64,000 bases of DNA from contig NZ_CP050975.2 in the NCBI RefSeq assembly GCF_012273515.2, positions 2,232,001 to 2,296,000 on the forward strand, written 5' to 3'. The notes beneath the pieces were generated by a model that was given only the letters and a program-made list of their open reading frames with translations, searched no databases and was not told the DNA's origin. The DNA is from Streptomyces sp. RPA4-2. Its GTDB lineage: Bacteria > Actinomycetota > Actinomycetes > Streptomycetales > Streptomycetaceae. This document shows positions 36,907-45,807 of the stretch, one piece after another. Position 1 is the first letter of the stretch, and each line of letters starts with the position of its first letter. A program made the position numbers and the translations under genes.

Positions 36907-38547
36907 ATGGACAGCCGTACGGACAGCAGCTTCGACACCCAGGGCGCCGGAATCACCGTGCAGCGGGCGCTGGAGCTGCCCGGGCTGCGCAGCGGACTGC
37001 CGGAGATCCTCGCGGGAGCCGACCGGCTGCAGCGCACCGTGCGCTGGGTGCACGCGGGCGAGGTCCCGAACATCGCCTCACTGCTCAAGGGCGGCGAACT
37101 GCTCCTGACCACGGGCTACGGCCTCGGCACCCGCCCGGCCGACCAGCGCGCCTTCGTCCGGACGCTGGCCGAACGCGGCATCGCGGCGCTCGTCGTCGAA
37201 CTCGGCCCGCGTTTCACCCGACTGCCCGCGGCCCTCGTCGAGACGGCCCGCTCGGCCGGCCTCCCCCTCGTCCAGCTCCACCGGGAAGTGCCCTTCGTGG
37301 CGGTCACGGAGGAGATCCACACAGAGATCGTCAACGGCCACTACGCGCTGCTCCAGCAGGCCGAGGAGGTGCACCGGCGCTGCACCGAGGCCCTCCTCGG
37401 CGGTGGCGGTGTCCCCCAGGTCCTGCGCATCCTGGCCGACTTCAGCGGCAACCCGGTCTTCCTGGAGACCGCCGACGGACAGCTCCTGTACGCCGCCGGA
37501 TCCGGCTCCGCGGGCGCCGATCCGCTCCAGGTGTGGGAGGGCATGCGCGGCCAGCACAAGGACCAGCCGCCCGCCGGGACGACGCTCGTGGACGTGCCCG
37601 GCGGCGGCCCCGGTACCGGCGCGGTACGGGCCCGGCTGGTCCTGCTGCCGGTCGGCGCCCCGGTCATCCCCGTGCACCGGATCGCGGCGGAGCGGGCCGC
37701 CGGCATCCTGGCCGTCGTCCTGATGCAGGCCCGCCAGGAGGAGGAGCTCGCCGCGCGCGGACGCGGCGACTTCCTGACGGACCTCGCGGAGGGCCGTATC
37801 CAGGCGGAGGACGCTCCCGCCCAGGCCCGGGTGCTCGGTTTCAAGCCGGGCAGGAGCCCGCTCCTGCCCGTCGTGATGCGGCTCGCCGACGGTCTGTCCC
37901 CCGGCGGGGGCTGGGCGGTCCTGGCGCGGGCCGTCGCGGAGGAACTCGCTTCGGTGGGGGTACCGGTCCTGCTCGGCGTACGTCCCGTCGAGGGCCGTGT
38001 CCCGCTCCTGCTCGGCCTGCGTTCGGAGTCCGAGCGCCAGGCGGTCGCGGACCGGGTGGCACTGGCGCTGCGGGCGGGCGTGGAGCGCGCGGGGATGCAG
38101 CGGCCCGGTGCGCTGCCGCCGGTGGTGGTGGTCGGCGTCGCGGGCGGCTGGGCGGCGGCCTCGGCGGGCCTGCGGCACGCGGCGGAGACGGCGACCGCCG
38201 CGCAGGGCCTGTCGGACCGCCCCTGGTACGACGCCCGCCGCCTCGACATCGACCTCCTCCTGTGGCGCCTGCGCGACCACCCGGACCTCGCGGCCTTCGT
38301 GGACCGCGCCATCGGCCCCCTCCGCGACCACGACCACCGCTCCAGGCCTCCGCTGCTGCCCACCCTGGAGACGTATCTGGCGCACGCGGGCCGCAAGGCG
38401 GAGACGGCCCGCGAGCTGCATCTCAACCGGCAGACCCTCTACAACCGCCTCGCCAGGATCGGGGAGTTGCTGGGTACGGACCTGGACGACCCGCAGACGG
38501 TACTGGCGTTGAGCCTGGCGCTGCGCGCACGAAGGCATGTGTCCTGA
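36907..38547 (+). CDS. PucR/CdaR-family transcriptional regulator
   Basis: 546 residues. The N-terminal PucR ligand-sensing domain (about 20-140) has VQRALELPGLRSGLPEILAG and LRGG-type ELLLTTGYGLG. A middle GGDEF-like domain follows (about 300-430). The C-terminal helix-turn-helix is ARKAETARELHLNRQTLYNRLARIGELLG (about 490-525). PucR proteins activate catabolic genes, for example purine breakdown, in response to small metabolites. No catabolic target is adjacent. The gene is bracketed by two copies of one repeat element, a partial one upstream and a complete one downstream. Confidence 0.92.
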   Translation: MDSRTDSSFDTQGAGITVQRALELPGLRSGLPEILAGADRLQRTVRWVHAGEVPNIASLLKGGELLLTTGYGLGTRPADQRAFVRTLAERGIAALVVELGPRFTRLPAALVETARSAGLPLVQLHREVPFVAVTEEIHTEIVNGHYALLQQAEEVHRRCTEALLGGGGVPQVLRILADFSGNPVFLETADGQLLYAAGSGSAGADPLQVWEGMRGQHKDQPPAGTTLVDVPGGGPGTGAVRARLVLLPVGAPVIPVHRIAAERAAGILAVVLMQARQEEELAARGRGDFLTDLAEGRIQAEDAPAQARVLGFKPGRSPLLPVVMRLADGLSPGGGWAVLARAVAEELASVGVPVLLGVRPVEGRVPLLLGLRSESERQAVADRVALALRAGVERAGMQRPGALPPVVVVGVAGGWAAASAGLRHAAETATAAQGLSDRPWYDARRLDIDLLLWRLRDHPDLAAFVDRAIGPLRDHDHRSRPPLLPTLETYLAHAGRKAETARELHLNRQTLYNRLARIGELLGTDLDDPQTVLALSLALRARRHVS

Positions 38548-38571
38548 TCCCACGCGCAGGGCCGCGCACGG

Positions 38572-38779
38572 ACTAGGGCGTGTTGCGAAAGTCCCGTCGT
38601 CCGCCCGGAGGGCGGGCCTCGCGGCGTCCGGTGCGTGCTCTGGGGGTCCCCCCGGCCGGAGGCTGGGGGAGTGCCGGGCGGAAGCCCGCGTACTGGACGT
38701 GCTCGGGTTTTCGCCCGGTGCGGCGAGAGTGCGTGCCAGGCGTCGCGAGGCAGGCGGGACTTTCGCAACACGCCCTAGT
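38572..38779. mobile_element. MITE-like inverted-repeat element, 208 bp
   Basis: Perfect 25-bp terminal inverted repeats (38572-38596 and 38755-38779), starting ACTAGGGCGTGTTGCG and ending CGCAACACGCCCTAGT. Beyond them the arms continue with imperfect pairing (GCCTCGCG region). The centre holds a GGGGGTCCCCCCGGCCGGAG block that occurs widely in Streptomyces intergenic DNA. No open frame. It probably moved with a transposase encoded elsewhere. It also forms a long hairpin after the PucR gene and could end transcription. Confidence 0.8.
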
Positions 38780-38788
38780 GCCACGGCA

Positions 38789-39925
38789 CTAGACGAGGGG
38801 CCAGGCCTGGGTCAACTCGTCGTAGACGCTGAGCACTTGCGCCACCGTCTCGTCCTCGGTCGGCCAGCTCGCGGCCTGCCGTACGCCCCTCTCGCGGAGC
38901 AGCTCCCGGCGCGCCGGATCGCCGAGAAGGCGCGCCACGGCCGCGGCGAGCGCCTTCGCGTCCGCGTACGGGACGAGCTCGGCGGCGTCACCGACCAGTT
39001 CGGGGATGCCGCCGACCGCGCTCGCCACCAGCGGCACGCCCGCGCGCAGGGCCTCCTGGGCGAGGACGGAACGGGATTCCCAACCGCTCGGCAGCAGTGC
39101 GAGGTCGGCGGCGGGCAGCAACTCGCAGACGTCGTCGCGCCGGCCGAGCAGCCGGACCGGCAGTTCCTCGTCCTCGACACGCCCCTGGAGGACGGTACGC
39201 AGCGGTCCCTCGCCGGCGATCACGAGAAGCGGCACGGGGTCGAGGTCCCGCCACGCGCGCGCGGCGTCCAGCAGGGTGCCGTATCCGCGGTGCCGGTCGA
39301 GGGCGCCCACCACCATGAGCAACGGGCGTTCGGTGGCGCCCAGTTCGGCCCGCGCCTTGTGGCGCGACCGGTCGGGGTCCCCGTACTCGACGGCCTGGCG
39401 CGGCGCCGGGATCGCGACGGCGGAGAGCCGGGCGTCCCGGGCCCCGCGGCGGCGGGCACGATCCACCAGGTCCGAGGAGGTGGCGAGGACGACGGAGGCG
39501 GCCCTGGCGACGCGCCGCTCCAGCAGACGCAGCAGATGGGCCCGCGCCCCCTCGGCATGCGAGCGGGTGTGCCAGGTGACGACGAGCGGGGTGCGCAGCC
39601 CGCTGAGCGCGAGCGTGGCCCGCAGCGCGGCGTGCAGCCCGTGCGCGTGTACGAGGTCGGCGTCCGCGCAGGCGATCCGCAGCGCGGCCACGGAGGCGGG
39701 GTCACCGCTGCGGGGCACCGGGACGTGCTGGGCGCCCACACCCGTGAATCCGTACGCGCGGTCGGCCTCGGCGGGGGCACAGACGGTGACCCGCACGCCA
39801 CGGGCGACGAGGCCCGAGGCCAGCGACCGCACATGGGCGCTGCTGCCCGCGCTTCCGCCGCCGAGCACCTGCACGGTGCGCAGCGGCGACTGGCCGGGCG
39901 GTGAGTGGCTGCTCACGTGGCTCAC
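38789..39925 (-). CDS. GT4-family glycosyltransferase
   Basis: About 378 residues from GTG 39925, with AGGAG 10 nt upstream. GT-B fold: N-terminal GGGSAGSSAHVRSLASGLVARGVRVTV, C-terminal nucleotide-sugar site with VVGALDRHRGYGTLLDAARAW and the E-x7-E motif in GWESRSVLAQEALRAG. It resembles MshA/PimB-type enzymes, but donor and acceptor are unknown. It is convergent with the PucR gene and in the same direction as the MraY-like gene upstream, 182 nt away. A polyprenyl-linked glycan route is possible. Confidence 0.9.
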   Translation of the reverse strand: MSHVSSHSPPGQSPLRTVQVLGGGSAGSSAHVRSLASGLVARGVRVTVCAPAEADRAYGFTGVGAQHVPVPRSGDPASVAALRIACADADLVHAHGLHAALRATLALSGLRTPLVVTWHTRSHAEGARAHLLRLLERRVARAASVVLATSSDLVDRARRRGARDARLSAVAIPAPRQAVEYGDPDRSRHKARAELGATERPLLMVVGALDRHRGYGTLLDAARAWRDLDPVPLLVIAGEGPLRTVLQGRVEDEELPVRLLGRRDDVCELLPAADLALLPSGWESRSVLAQEALRAGVPLVASAVGGIPELVGDAAELVPYADAKALAAAVARLLGDPARRELLRERGVRQAASWPTEDETVAQVLSVYDELTQAWPLV

Positions 39926-40107
39926 GTGGCCGGGGCTCCTGGTTCGGCGTCGGACGGTCACGGAGAAACGTACAGAAAGGTCTGCAGAGGGGGGTGTACC
40001 GCACGTCGTGCTCCGCGTACTACGCCAAGGATGCCAGGCCGTACGGGTGTTCCGGGACCGCCATCGGAGCGCGCTGCGCGGCACACCGGCCGACGCGACG
40101 GCACCTG

Positions 40108-41001
40108 TCACCCACACGGGTGAGTGGTCCCCCCTCCCCAGGCCGGGTCGGCGGGGCTCGGCGGGCCTTCGTGACCCCCGCCGGGGCGAGGGGGCGAGGG
40201 GCGGAGGTACTGGGGGGCGCGGGAGGCCCCGGCGGGCGCGGAGGCCCGGGTCGGGCGCGGGCGCCGTCCGGCTCGCGCCGCCGCGCTGACCTGCTCCCCG
40301 CACACCGTCGCGGCCACCAGCGCGACGGCGTGCGCGAGAAGTCCGGCCCGCCCGTTGCCCGCGACGACGGCGGTACCCAGCGCGGCGCCGAGCGCGTGGG
40401 CCCCGGTGTCGCCGATCATCGCGCGCTCACCGAGATCGTCGGGGAAGACGGCGGCCGCGGCTCCCGTCGCGGCGGCCGCGAGCCGCCCGGCGCGCCCGCC
40501 CCGCAGCAGTCCGGGCGCCCCCAGCACCAGCACCGCGCCGGCGGCCCGCCCGGGACGCACATCCACGAGGTTGACGAAGTGCGCGCTCCCGGCGATCACC
40601 ACTCCCGCGAGCAGCCGGTCCAGGGGCCGCTCCTTCAGCAGCGCCCCCGCCACCAGCCCCGCGGCCGAGATCCCGAACAACTTGACGGCGCCACTGGTGA
40701 CTTCGCCGTCCCGCAGTGCTCCGAGATGCGCCCGGAACCCACGACGTGGGTCACCGGCCCCGGCGATGTCGTCGTACGCGCCGCACGCGCCGGCGGCCAG
40801 CACGGCGAATCCGGCTCCACGGTGGGCCAGGCCGGCTCCGAGCGCCGCTCCCACGGCCACCGCGGGACCCGCGTACAGCTCGACGGCGCGGCCGGCGTGG
40901 TTCTCCCGCTCCCAGCGGCCGGGACCGCCCGGGGGTTTGGCCCGCAGGGCGGCGAGAAGCGCGCGGGTGGTCGCGGCGGCGGTACCGAACACGGAGATCA
41001 T
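40108..41001 (-). CDS. Divergent MraY/WecA-like membrane glycosyl-1-phosphate transferase homologue
   Basis: About 297 residues with roughly eight to ten membrane helices and a Pro/Arg-rich tail. It contains ACGAYDDIAG, FVNLVDVRPGRA (like the NxxDGxxGLA motif, with V-D-V-R in place of D-G) and GDTGAHALGAALG (like the GDxGAxxLGA motif). These match the family that moves phospho-sugars onto polyprenyl phosphate. The catalytic Asp-Asp pair seems kept (YDDI); the His-loop is not obvious. It probably works with the adjacent GT4 gene on an envelope glycolipid, or it may be an inactive relative. The start, ATG 41001, is chosen because upstream codons read through degenerate repeats. Confidence 0.75.
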   Translation of the reverse strand: MISVFGTAAATTRALLAALRAKPPGGPGRWERENHAGRAVELYAGPAVAVGAALGAGLAHRGAGFAVLAAGACGAYDDIAGAGDPRRGFRAHLGALRDGEVTSGAVKLFGISAAGLVAGALLKERPLDRLLAGVVIAGSAHFVNLVDVRPGRAAGAVLVLGAPGLLRGGRAGRLAAAATGAAAAVFPDDLGERAMIGDTGAHALGAALGTAVVAGNGRAGLLAHAVALVAATVCGEQVSAAARAGRRPRPTRASAPAGASRAPQYLRPSPPRPGGGHEGPPSPADPAWGGGTTHPCG

Positions 41002-41486
41002 GCAGGCCACTCCAGGGACCCGCAAAGCGGGCCGGGACGGGGCGCGAAGCGCCGAGAGGGACGGGCGGGGAACTGCCGCGGAGCGACAAGGGGCAGAGCC
41101 GCCTCTCCGTCGCTCCGCGCGGAGCGACAAGGCCACGGACCGCGAACCGGTCGGGCCTGGCCGCGATGGCCGGAGCCCGGCCGGACCGCAGAGCGCCAGA
41201 CCCTGGCCGGACCGCGAAGCAGACGGGACCCGGCCGGAACGGAGAGGGCCAGCCCCTGGCCGGACCGCGAAATAGTCGGAGCCCGGCCCGAACGCGGAGG
41301 GCCGGAGCCCGACCGGAACGCGAAGGAGACGGAGCCCGGTGGGGTCGCGGAGGATCAGAGCCCGAGCCCGGTCGGCTCGGGGAGCCGGCACGGCCCGGTG
41401 GGCTCGCGGGGGCCAGAGCCCTGCCGGGGCGGAGGCTGACAGGGCCCGGCCGAATCGCGAAGCGGCGGCGCACCGCCGCCGGACGG
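41002..41486. repeat. Degenerate GC-rich repeat region between recN and MraY-like gene
   Basis: 485 nt with no real gene. From about 41090 to 41480 there are around ten imperfect copies of a 30-36-nt block built from CGGAGCCCGGCCGGAACGCG-like sequence. Several frames are open only because of this repetition. In other actinobacteria genes such as steA and mctB lie near this position; they were not seen. Confidence 0.65.
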
Positions 41487-43223
41487 CTACGCGTCCGCCC
41501 GCGCGGTGGCCAACAACTCCTCCGCGTGGGCCCGAGCGGTCTGCGAGTCCTCCTGACCCGCCAGCATCCGGGACAGCTCCCTGATGCGGTCCTCCCCCTC
41601 CAGCACCTTCACACCGGACCGGGTCACCGACCCGTCGTTCGTCTTCTCGACCAGCAGCTGCCGGTCCGCGAACGCGGCCACCTGCGGAAGGTGCGTCACC
41701 ACGACCACCTGCGCGCTCCTGGCGAGCCGCGCCAGCCGCCGCCCGATCTCGACCGCGGCCTTGCCGCCGACCCCCGCGTCGACCTCGTCGAAGAGATACG
41801 TCGGTACGGGATCGGTTCCCGCGAACACCACTTCCACCGCGAGCATCACCCGCGAGAGCTCGCCACCGGACGCCCCCTTGGCGATGGGCCTCGGCGGGGC
41901 GCCGGGGTGCGGCGCGAGCAGCAGCTCGACCTCGTCGACGCCCGCGGGCCCGTACGCGACCGTACGCCCGTCGAGTTCCACGCCCTCGGGGTCGTCGGTC
42001 TGCCGGATCTCGAACGAGACGCGCGCGTGCGGCATGGCGAGCGAGGCCAGCTCCGCGGTCACGGCCGCGGCGAACCGTTCCGCGGCCTCCGTCCGGGCGT
42101 CCGTCAACGCCTGGGCCAGCCCGCCCAGTTCGGCCCGCAGCACGTCCCGCTCGGCGGTCAGTTCGCCGATCCGCTCGTCGTCGCCCTCGAGTTCGAGGAG
42201 GCGCGCGGCGCCCTGCTCCGCCCAGGCCAGCACGGCGTCGACGTCCTCGCCGTACTTCCGGGTGAGCTGGGTGAGTGCGGCCCGGCGCTCCTCGACCGCC
42301 GCCAGCCGTAGCGGATCGGCGTCGAGGTCGTCGGCGTACCCGGCCAGTTCCCCCGCCACGTCCCGCAGCAGGATGTTGATCTCCCCGATCCGTCCGGACA
42401 GCCCGGCGAGCGCGGAGTCGTGCGCGCGGACGGCCTCCAGCGCCCGGTGGGCGCCCGCGACGAGGGTCGCCGCGTCGATGCCCTCGGGGTCCTCGGGATT
42501 GCCGGCGAGCGCGGCGTGCGCGGCGGTGGCGGCCGATGCCAGCGCCTCCGCGTGTCCGAGCCGCTCGGCCTCCGCCGACAGTTCCACGTCCTCGCCCGAG
42601 CGCGGCTCCACCGCCGCGATCTCGTCGAGCCCGAAGCGCAGCAGGTCGGCTTCCTGGGCCCGCTCACGCGCGCGGGTGGTGATCTCGTCCAGCTCGGTGG
42701 TGATCGCCCGCAGCCGGCGGTAGGCACCGGCGTACTTGGCGAGCGGCGCGGCGACCGCGTCCCCGGCGTACCGGTCGAGTGCCTGCCGCTGCCGGGACAG
42801 TTTGAGCAGCCCCTGCTGATCGGTCTGTCCGTGCACGGCGACCAGCTCGTCGGCGAGTTCGGCCAGTACTCCCACGGGTACCGAGCGTCCGCCGATGTGC
42901 GCCCGCGAGCGCCCTTCGGCCGACACGGTGCGGCTGATCAGCAGCGCGCCGTCGTCGAGTTCGGCCCCCGCCTCCTCGGCCCGCCGGATCGCCGTTCCTC
43001 CCGCGGGTACGGCGATCCGGCCCTCGACGACGGCGTTCTTGGCGCCGATCCGTACGAGGGCGGGGTCCGCGCGCCCGCCGAGCAGCAGCCCGAGGCTGGT
43101 GACCACCATCGTCTTGCCCGCACCGGTCTCACCCGTCACGGCGGTGAAGCCGGGCGACAATTCGACGACTGCGTCGTCGATGACTCCGAGCGACCGTATC
43201 CGCATCTCCTCCAACACGGACAC
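41487..43223 (-). CDS. recN: DNA repair protein RecN
   Basis: 578 residues, an SMC-like ATPase for double-strand-break repair. The Walker A motif lies in FTAVTGETGAGKTMVVTSLGLLLGG near the N terminus; a long coiled-coil middle (about 160-370) follows. The C-terminal half has the ABC-type signature AKGASGGELSRVMLAVEVV, Walker B TYLFDEVDAGVGGKAAVEIG and the H-loop VVVTHLPQVAAFAD. The start is GTG 43223 with AAGGTC a few nt upstream (an ATG 18 nt later is possible). It lies in the conserved tlyA-nadK-recN order. Confidence 0.96.
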   Translation of the reverse strand: MSVLEEMRIRSLGVIDDAVVELSPGFTAVTGETGAGKTMVVTSLGLLLGGRADPALVRIGAKNAVVEGRIAVPAGGTAIRRAEEAGAELDDGALLISRTVSAEGRSRAHIGGRSVPVGVLAELADELVAVHGQTDQQGLLKLSRQRQALDRYAGDAVAAPLAKYAGAYRRLRAITTELDEITTRARERAQEADLLRFGLDEIAAVEPRSGEDVELSAEAERLGHAEALASAATAAHAALAGNPEDPEGIDAATLVAGAHRALEAVRAHDSALAGLSGRIGEINILLRDVAGELAGYADDLDADPLRLAAVEERRAALTQLTRKYGEDVDAVLAWAEQGAARLLELEGDDERIGELTAERDVLRAELGGLAQALTDARTEAAERFAAAVTAELASLAMPHARVSFEIRQTDDPEGVELDGRTVAYGPAGVDEVELLLAPHPGAPPRPIAKGASGGELSRVMLAVEVVFAGTDPVPTYLFDEVDAGVGGKAAVEIGRRLARLARSAQVVVVTHLPQVAAFADRQLLVEKTNDGSVTRSGVKVLEGEDRIRELSRMLAGQEDSQTARAHAEELLATARADA

Positions 43224-43674
43224 GACCTTACGAGGTCAGGGACCCGATGTGCGACGGGCCCTGCCCTCCTTGTGCGAAGGCGCAGGTGGCGGGGGTCACC
43301 CGGGCACGTGTGTCACCCGCTGGGGTGGGGTTTGCCGACCACGGCCCCGCCATGCCCGTGCGAGGCCCCGGACGGGGCGCCCGCGCGGCCGGGACCGACG
43401 TGTACGCCCCCGCCCCCGCCGGTTCCCGGGCTCTCCCCGGGCCGCACGGGCCCTCCGGCGCTTCCCGGGCCACCGGGGGCCCACAGGCCGTCACGGGCCT
43501 CCGTAGGCCTTCGTGGGCATCCTGACGGCCGTGGGGAACCCGCACGGGGTCCGCCGCGTTCGCCGCGAGCGCGCTGCCGTCGCGGCGAACGCCGCCATCG
43601 CTGCCTTCGCGGCGAACCCTCGCCCCGCTCTCCTTCGAGCGCCCGCCGGACGGCCCCGCCGCCCGGCCCGCGGC
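43224..43674. other. Long GC-rich gap between nadK and recN
   Basis: 451 nt, unusually long for this block. No open frame has a ribosome site or family likeness. Around 43550-43625 the sequence repeats CGCGGCGAAC/TTCGCCGCGAGCG-like motifs that can fold; elsewhere it is a Pro/Gly-codon-like GC-rich spacer. It presumably carries the recN promoter. Confidence 0.45.
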
Positions 43675-44580
43675 TCAGTGCGGCGCCCCGCGCCACCCCG
43701 CCACCGGCAGCGCGAACTTCGCGACCAGCCGGTCGGTGAACGACGCGTGGTGCAGCCGTGCGAGCCGTACCGGAACGGCACCGCGCCGTACCTCGACCCG
43801 CGCCCCCGGCGGCAGTTCCACCGTGCGCCGCCCGTCGCACCACAGCACGCCGGGCGGGATGTGCGGCAGCACCTCCACCGCGAGCACGGAGTCCGGCGAG
43901 GTCACCAGCGGCTTGGCGAACAGCGCGTGCGCGCTGATCGGCACCATGAGCAGTGCCTCGACCTCCGGCCACACCACGGGCCCGCCCGCGGAGAAGGCGT
44001 ACGCCGTGGACCCGGTGGGGGTCGCGCAGACGATGCCGTCGCAGCCGAAGCCGGTGACCGGCCGGCCGTCGATCTCCAGGATGACCTCCAGGAGCTTCTC
44101 GGCGGACACCTTCTGCACGGCGGCCTCGTTCAACGCCCAGTCGGTGTGCACGATGTCGCCGTTGCGGTGCACGACGACGTCGACGGTCATCCGCTCCTCG
44201 ACCTCGTACGCCCGGGTGACCACCCGGTCGACGACCTTGTCGAGGTCGTCCCGCTCGGCCTCGGCGAGGAACCCGACGCTGCCGAGGTTGACCCCGAGCA
44301 TCGGGACGCCGGACGCGCGGGCGAACTCGGCGCCGCGCAGCAGCGTCCCGTCACCGCCGAGCACGATCAGCAGTTCGCACCCGTCGAGGCACTGCGGGGT
44401 GGCCTCCCTGACGAGTTCCACCTCGGGTGGCAGCGGCAGGTCCGCCGCCTCCGCCTCCAGGACCCGGACTCCGAGTCCGGAGCGCAGCAGCCCCTGGACG
44501 ACGAGTTCGGCGCTGCGGATCGCAGCGGGCCGCCCGGTGTGGGCGAGCAGGAAAACAGTACGAGCTCGGGTCTGTGTCAA
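43675..44580 (-). CDS. nadK: NAD kinase
   Basis: 301 residues. The ATP-NAD kinase signatures are present: LLIVLGGDGTLLRGAEFA (GGDG motif), GVNLGSVGFLAEAE and CATPTGSTAYAFSAGGPVVWPE. It makes NADP from NAD. The start is TTG 44580, within the tlyA stop (TTGA, 4-nt overlap), so initiation depends on coupling to tlyA. This is a less common start codon even for Streptomyces. Confidence 0.95.
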   Translation of the reverse strand: MTQTRARTVFLLAHTGRPAAIRSAELVVQGLLRSGLGVRVLEAEAADLPLPPEVELVREATPQCLDGCELLIVLGGDGTLLRGAEFARASGVPMLGVNLGSVGFLAEAERDDLDKVVDRVVTRAYEVEERMTVDVVVHRNGDIVHTDWALNEAAVQKVSAEKLLEVILEIDGRPVTGFGCDGIVCATPTGSTAYAFSAGGPVVWPEVEALLMVPISAHALFAKPLVTSPDSVLAVEVLPHIPPGVLWCDGRRTVELPPGARVEVRRGAVPVRLARLHHASFTDRLVAKFALPVAGWRGAPH

Positions 44581-45392
44581 CGCGGCCCCTCCGCCACTGC
44601 ACGGTCAACGTCGGCCGGGTCGAGTTCGGGCGACCCGGCACGCAGCCACAGAAAGTACTCGACATTGCCCGAGGGTCCGGGCAGCGGACTGGCGGTCACG
44701 CCCTCCACCCCGAGCCCCAGTTCCGCGGCCCGTCCGGCCACGCCGCGCACCGCTTCGGCGCGCAGTTCCGGACTGCGTACGACTCCACCACTGCCCAGCC
44801 GTTCCTTCCCCACCTCGAACTGCGGCTTGACCATCATCACCAGATCGGCGTCGGGCGCCGCGCACCGCACGAGGGCGGGCAGCACCAGTCCGAGCGGGAT
44901 GAAGGACAGATCCCCGACAACAAGGTCCACGGGCTCCCCATCGATCGCCTCCAACGTCAACTCGCGTACGTTCGTACGGTCCTTGACGGTGACGCGTTCA
45001 TCGCTCTGCAGAGACCAGGCCAGTTGACCGTAGCCGACGTCGACGGCGACGACATGGGCGGCGCCCGCGCGCAGCAGGACGTCGGTGAAGCCTCCGGTGG
45101 ACGCTCCGGCGTCCAGGGCCCGCCGCCCCTCGACCCGCAGGCCCCGGGGTACGAAGGCCGCCAGGGCGCCCGCGAGTTTGTGCCCGCCGCGCGAGACGTA
45201 GTCGGGGTCGTTGTCGTCCCGGGTGACCACGATCGCGGCCGCGGTCTCCACCTGGGTGGCGGGCTTGGTCGCCAGGGTCTTGCCGACGGTGACCCGGCCC
45301 GCGGCGATCAGCTGGCCTGCGTGTTCGCGCGAGCGGGCGAGTTTCCGGCGGACCAGCTCGGCGTCGAGGCGGCGGCGTGCCACTCCTGCCAC
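44577..45392 (-). CDS. tlyA: TlyA-family rRNA 2'-O-methyltransferase
   Basis: 271 residues. The N-terminal S4 RNA-binding domain (RRRLDAELVRRKLARSREHAGQLIAAGRV) is followed by an FtsJ-like methyltransferase with LDAGASTGGFTDVLLRAGA (SAM site), VVGDLSFIPL and MVKPQFEVG. Mycobacterial TlyA methylates C1409 (16S) and C1920 (23S) and so makes ribosomes sensitive to capreomycin. Both domains needed for 16S and 23S activity are present. The start is GTG 45392 with AGGAG 11 nt upstream. Confidence 0.94.
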   Translation of the reverse strand: MAGVARRRLDAELVRRKLARSREHAGQLIAAGRVTVGKTLATKPATQVETAAAIVVTRDDNDPDYVSRGGHKLAGALAAFVPRGLRVEGRRALDAGASTGGFTDVLLRAGAAHVVAVDVGYGQLAWSLQSDERVTVKDRTNVRELTLEAIDGEPVDLVVGDLSFIPLGLVLPALVRCAAPDADLVMMVKPQFEVGKERLGSGGVVRSPELRAEAVRGVAGRAAELGLGVEGVTASPLPGPSGNVEYFLWLRAGSPELDPADVDRAVAEGPR

Positions 45393-45447
45393 GTTCGGTT
45401 CAGCTCCTGCGGTCGTACGGCCAATGAGAGGTGTGACCCGAAGGGTC

Positions 45448-45765
45448 TCATTGAGGGGCGGTGGTCGGGTGACGGGTGGGTACCGGAGGTCCCGGGCGGG
45501 CGTCGAGCTCGGTCAGCGCGTCACGCAGCCCCCGGTGCACATCCTCGTACACCTCCAGGTGTCCGTCCGTGGCGAGGTGGTCGGCGTCGCCCAGCCGGTC
45601 GAGCTGTGCGTCGACCTCGGCGCTTCCCGTGGGGACGCGTTCCACGTCCAGCGGGGCCGGCGCGGCAGGGTCGTACGAGAGTTCGATCGCGTCCCGCGCA
45701 TCCTCCGGGAGCACCCCCGCCTCTGCCTCCGGCACGGCCCCGGACTCCGGCACTGACTCGTTCAT
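45448..45765 (-). CDS. Small acidic hypothetical protein upstream of tlyA
   Basis: 105 residues, acidic, without membrane segments. It contains DAIELSYDPAAPAPLDVERVPTGSAEVDAQLDRLGDADHLATDGHLEVYEDVHRGLRDALTEL. It lies 55 nt upstream of tlyA in the same direction, so it is probably co-transcribed. The sequence looks like the small proteins commonly found at this position in Streptomyces. Function unknown. Confidence 0.75.
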   Translation of the reverse strand: MNESVPESGAVPEAEAGVLPEDARDAIELSYDPAAPAPLDVERVPTGSAEVDAQLDRLGDADHLATDGHLEVYEDVHRGLRDALTELDARPGPPVPTRHPTTAPQ

Positions 45766-45807
45766 GCCCCGACGCTACCTCGAAGCGCTGCGGTACGGTC
45801 GATCACG

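Noticed and set aside
40108..41391. 427-residue version of the MraY-like gene
   Set aside because: The extra N terminus only translates degenerate intergenic repeats; the membrane protein starts at 41001.
41090..41480. CRISPR array in the recN-MraY repeat region
   Set aside because: Repeats are imperfect, variable in length and lack unique equal-length spacers.
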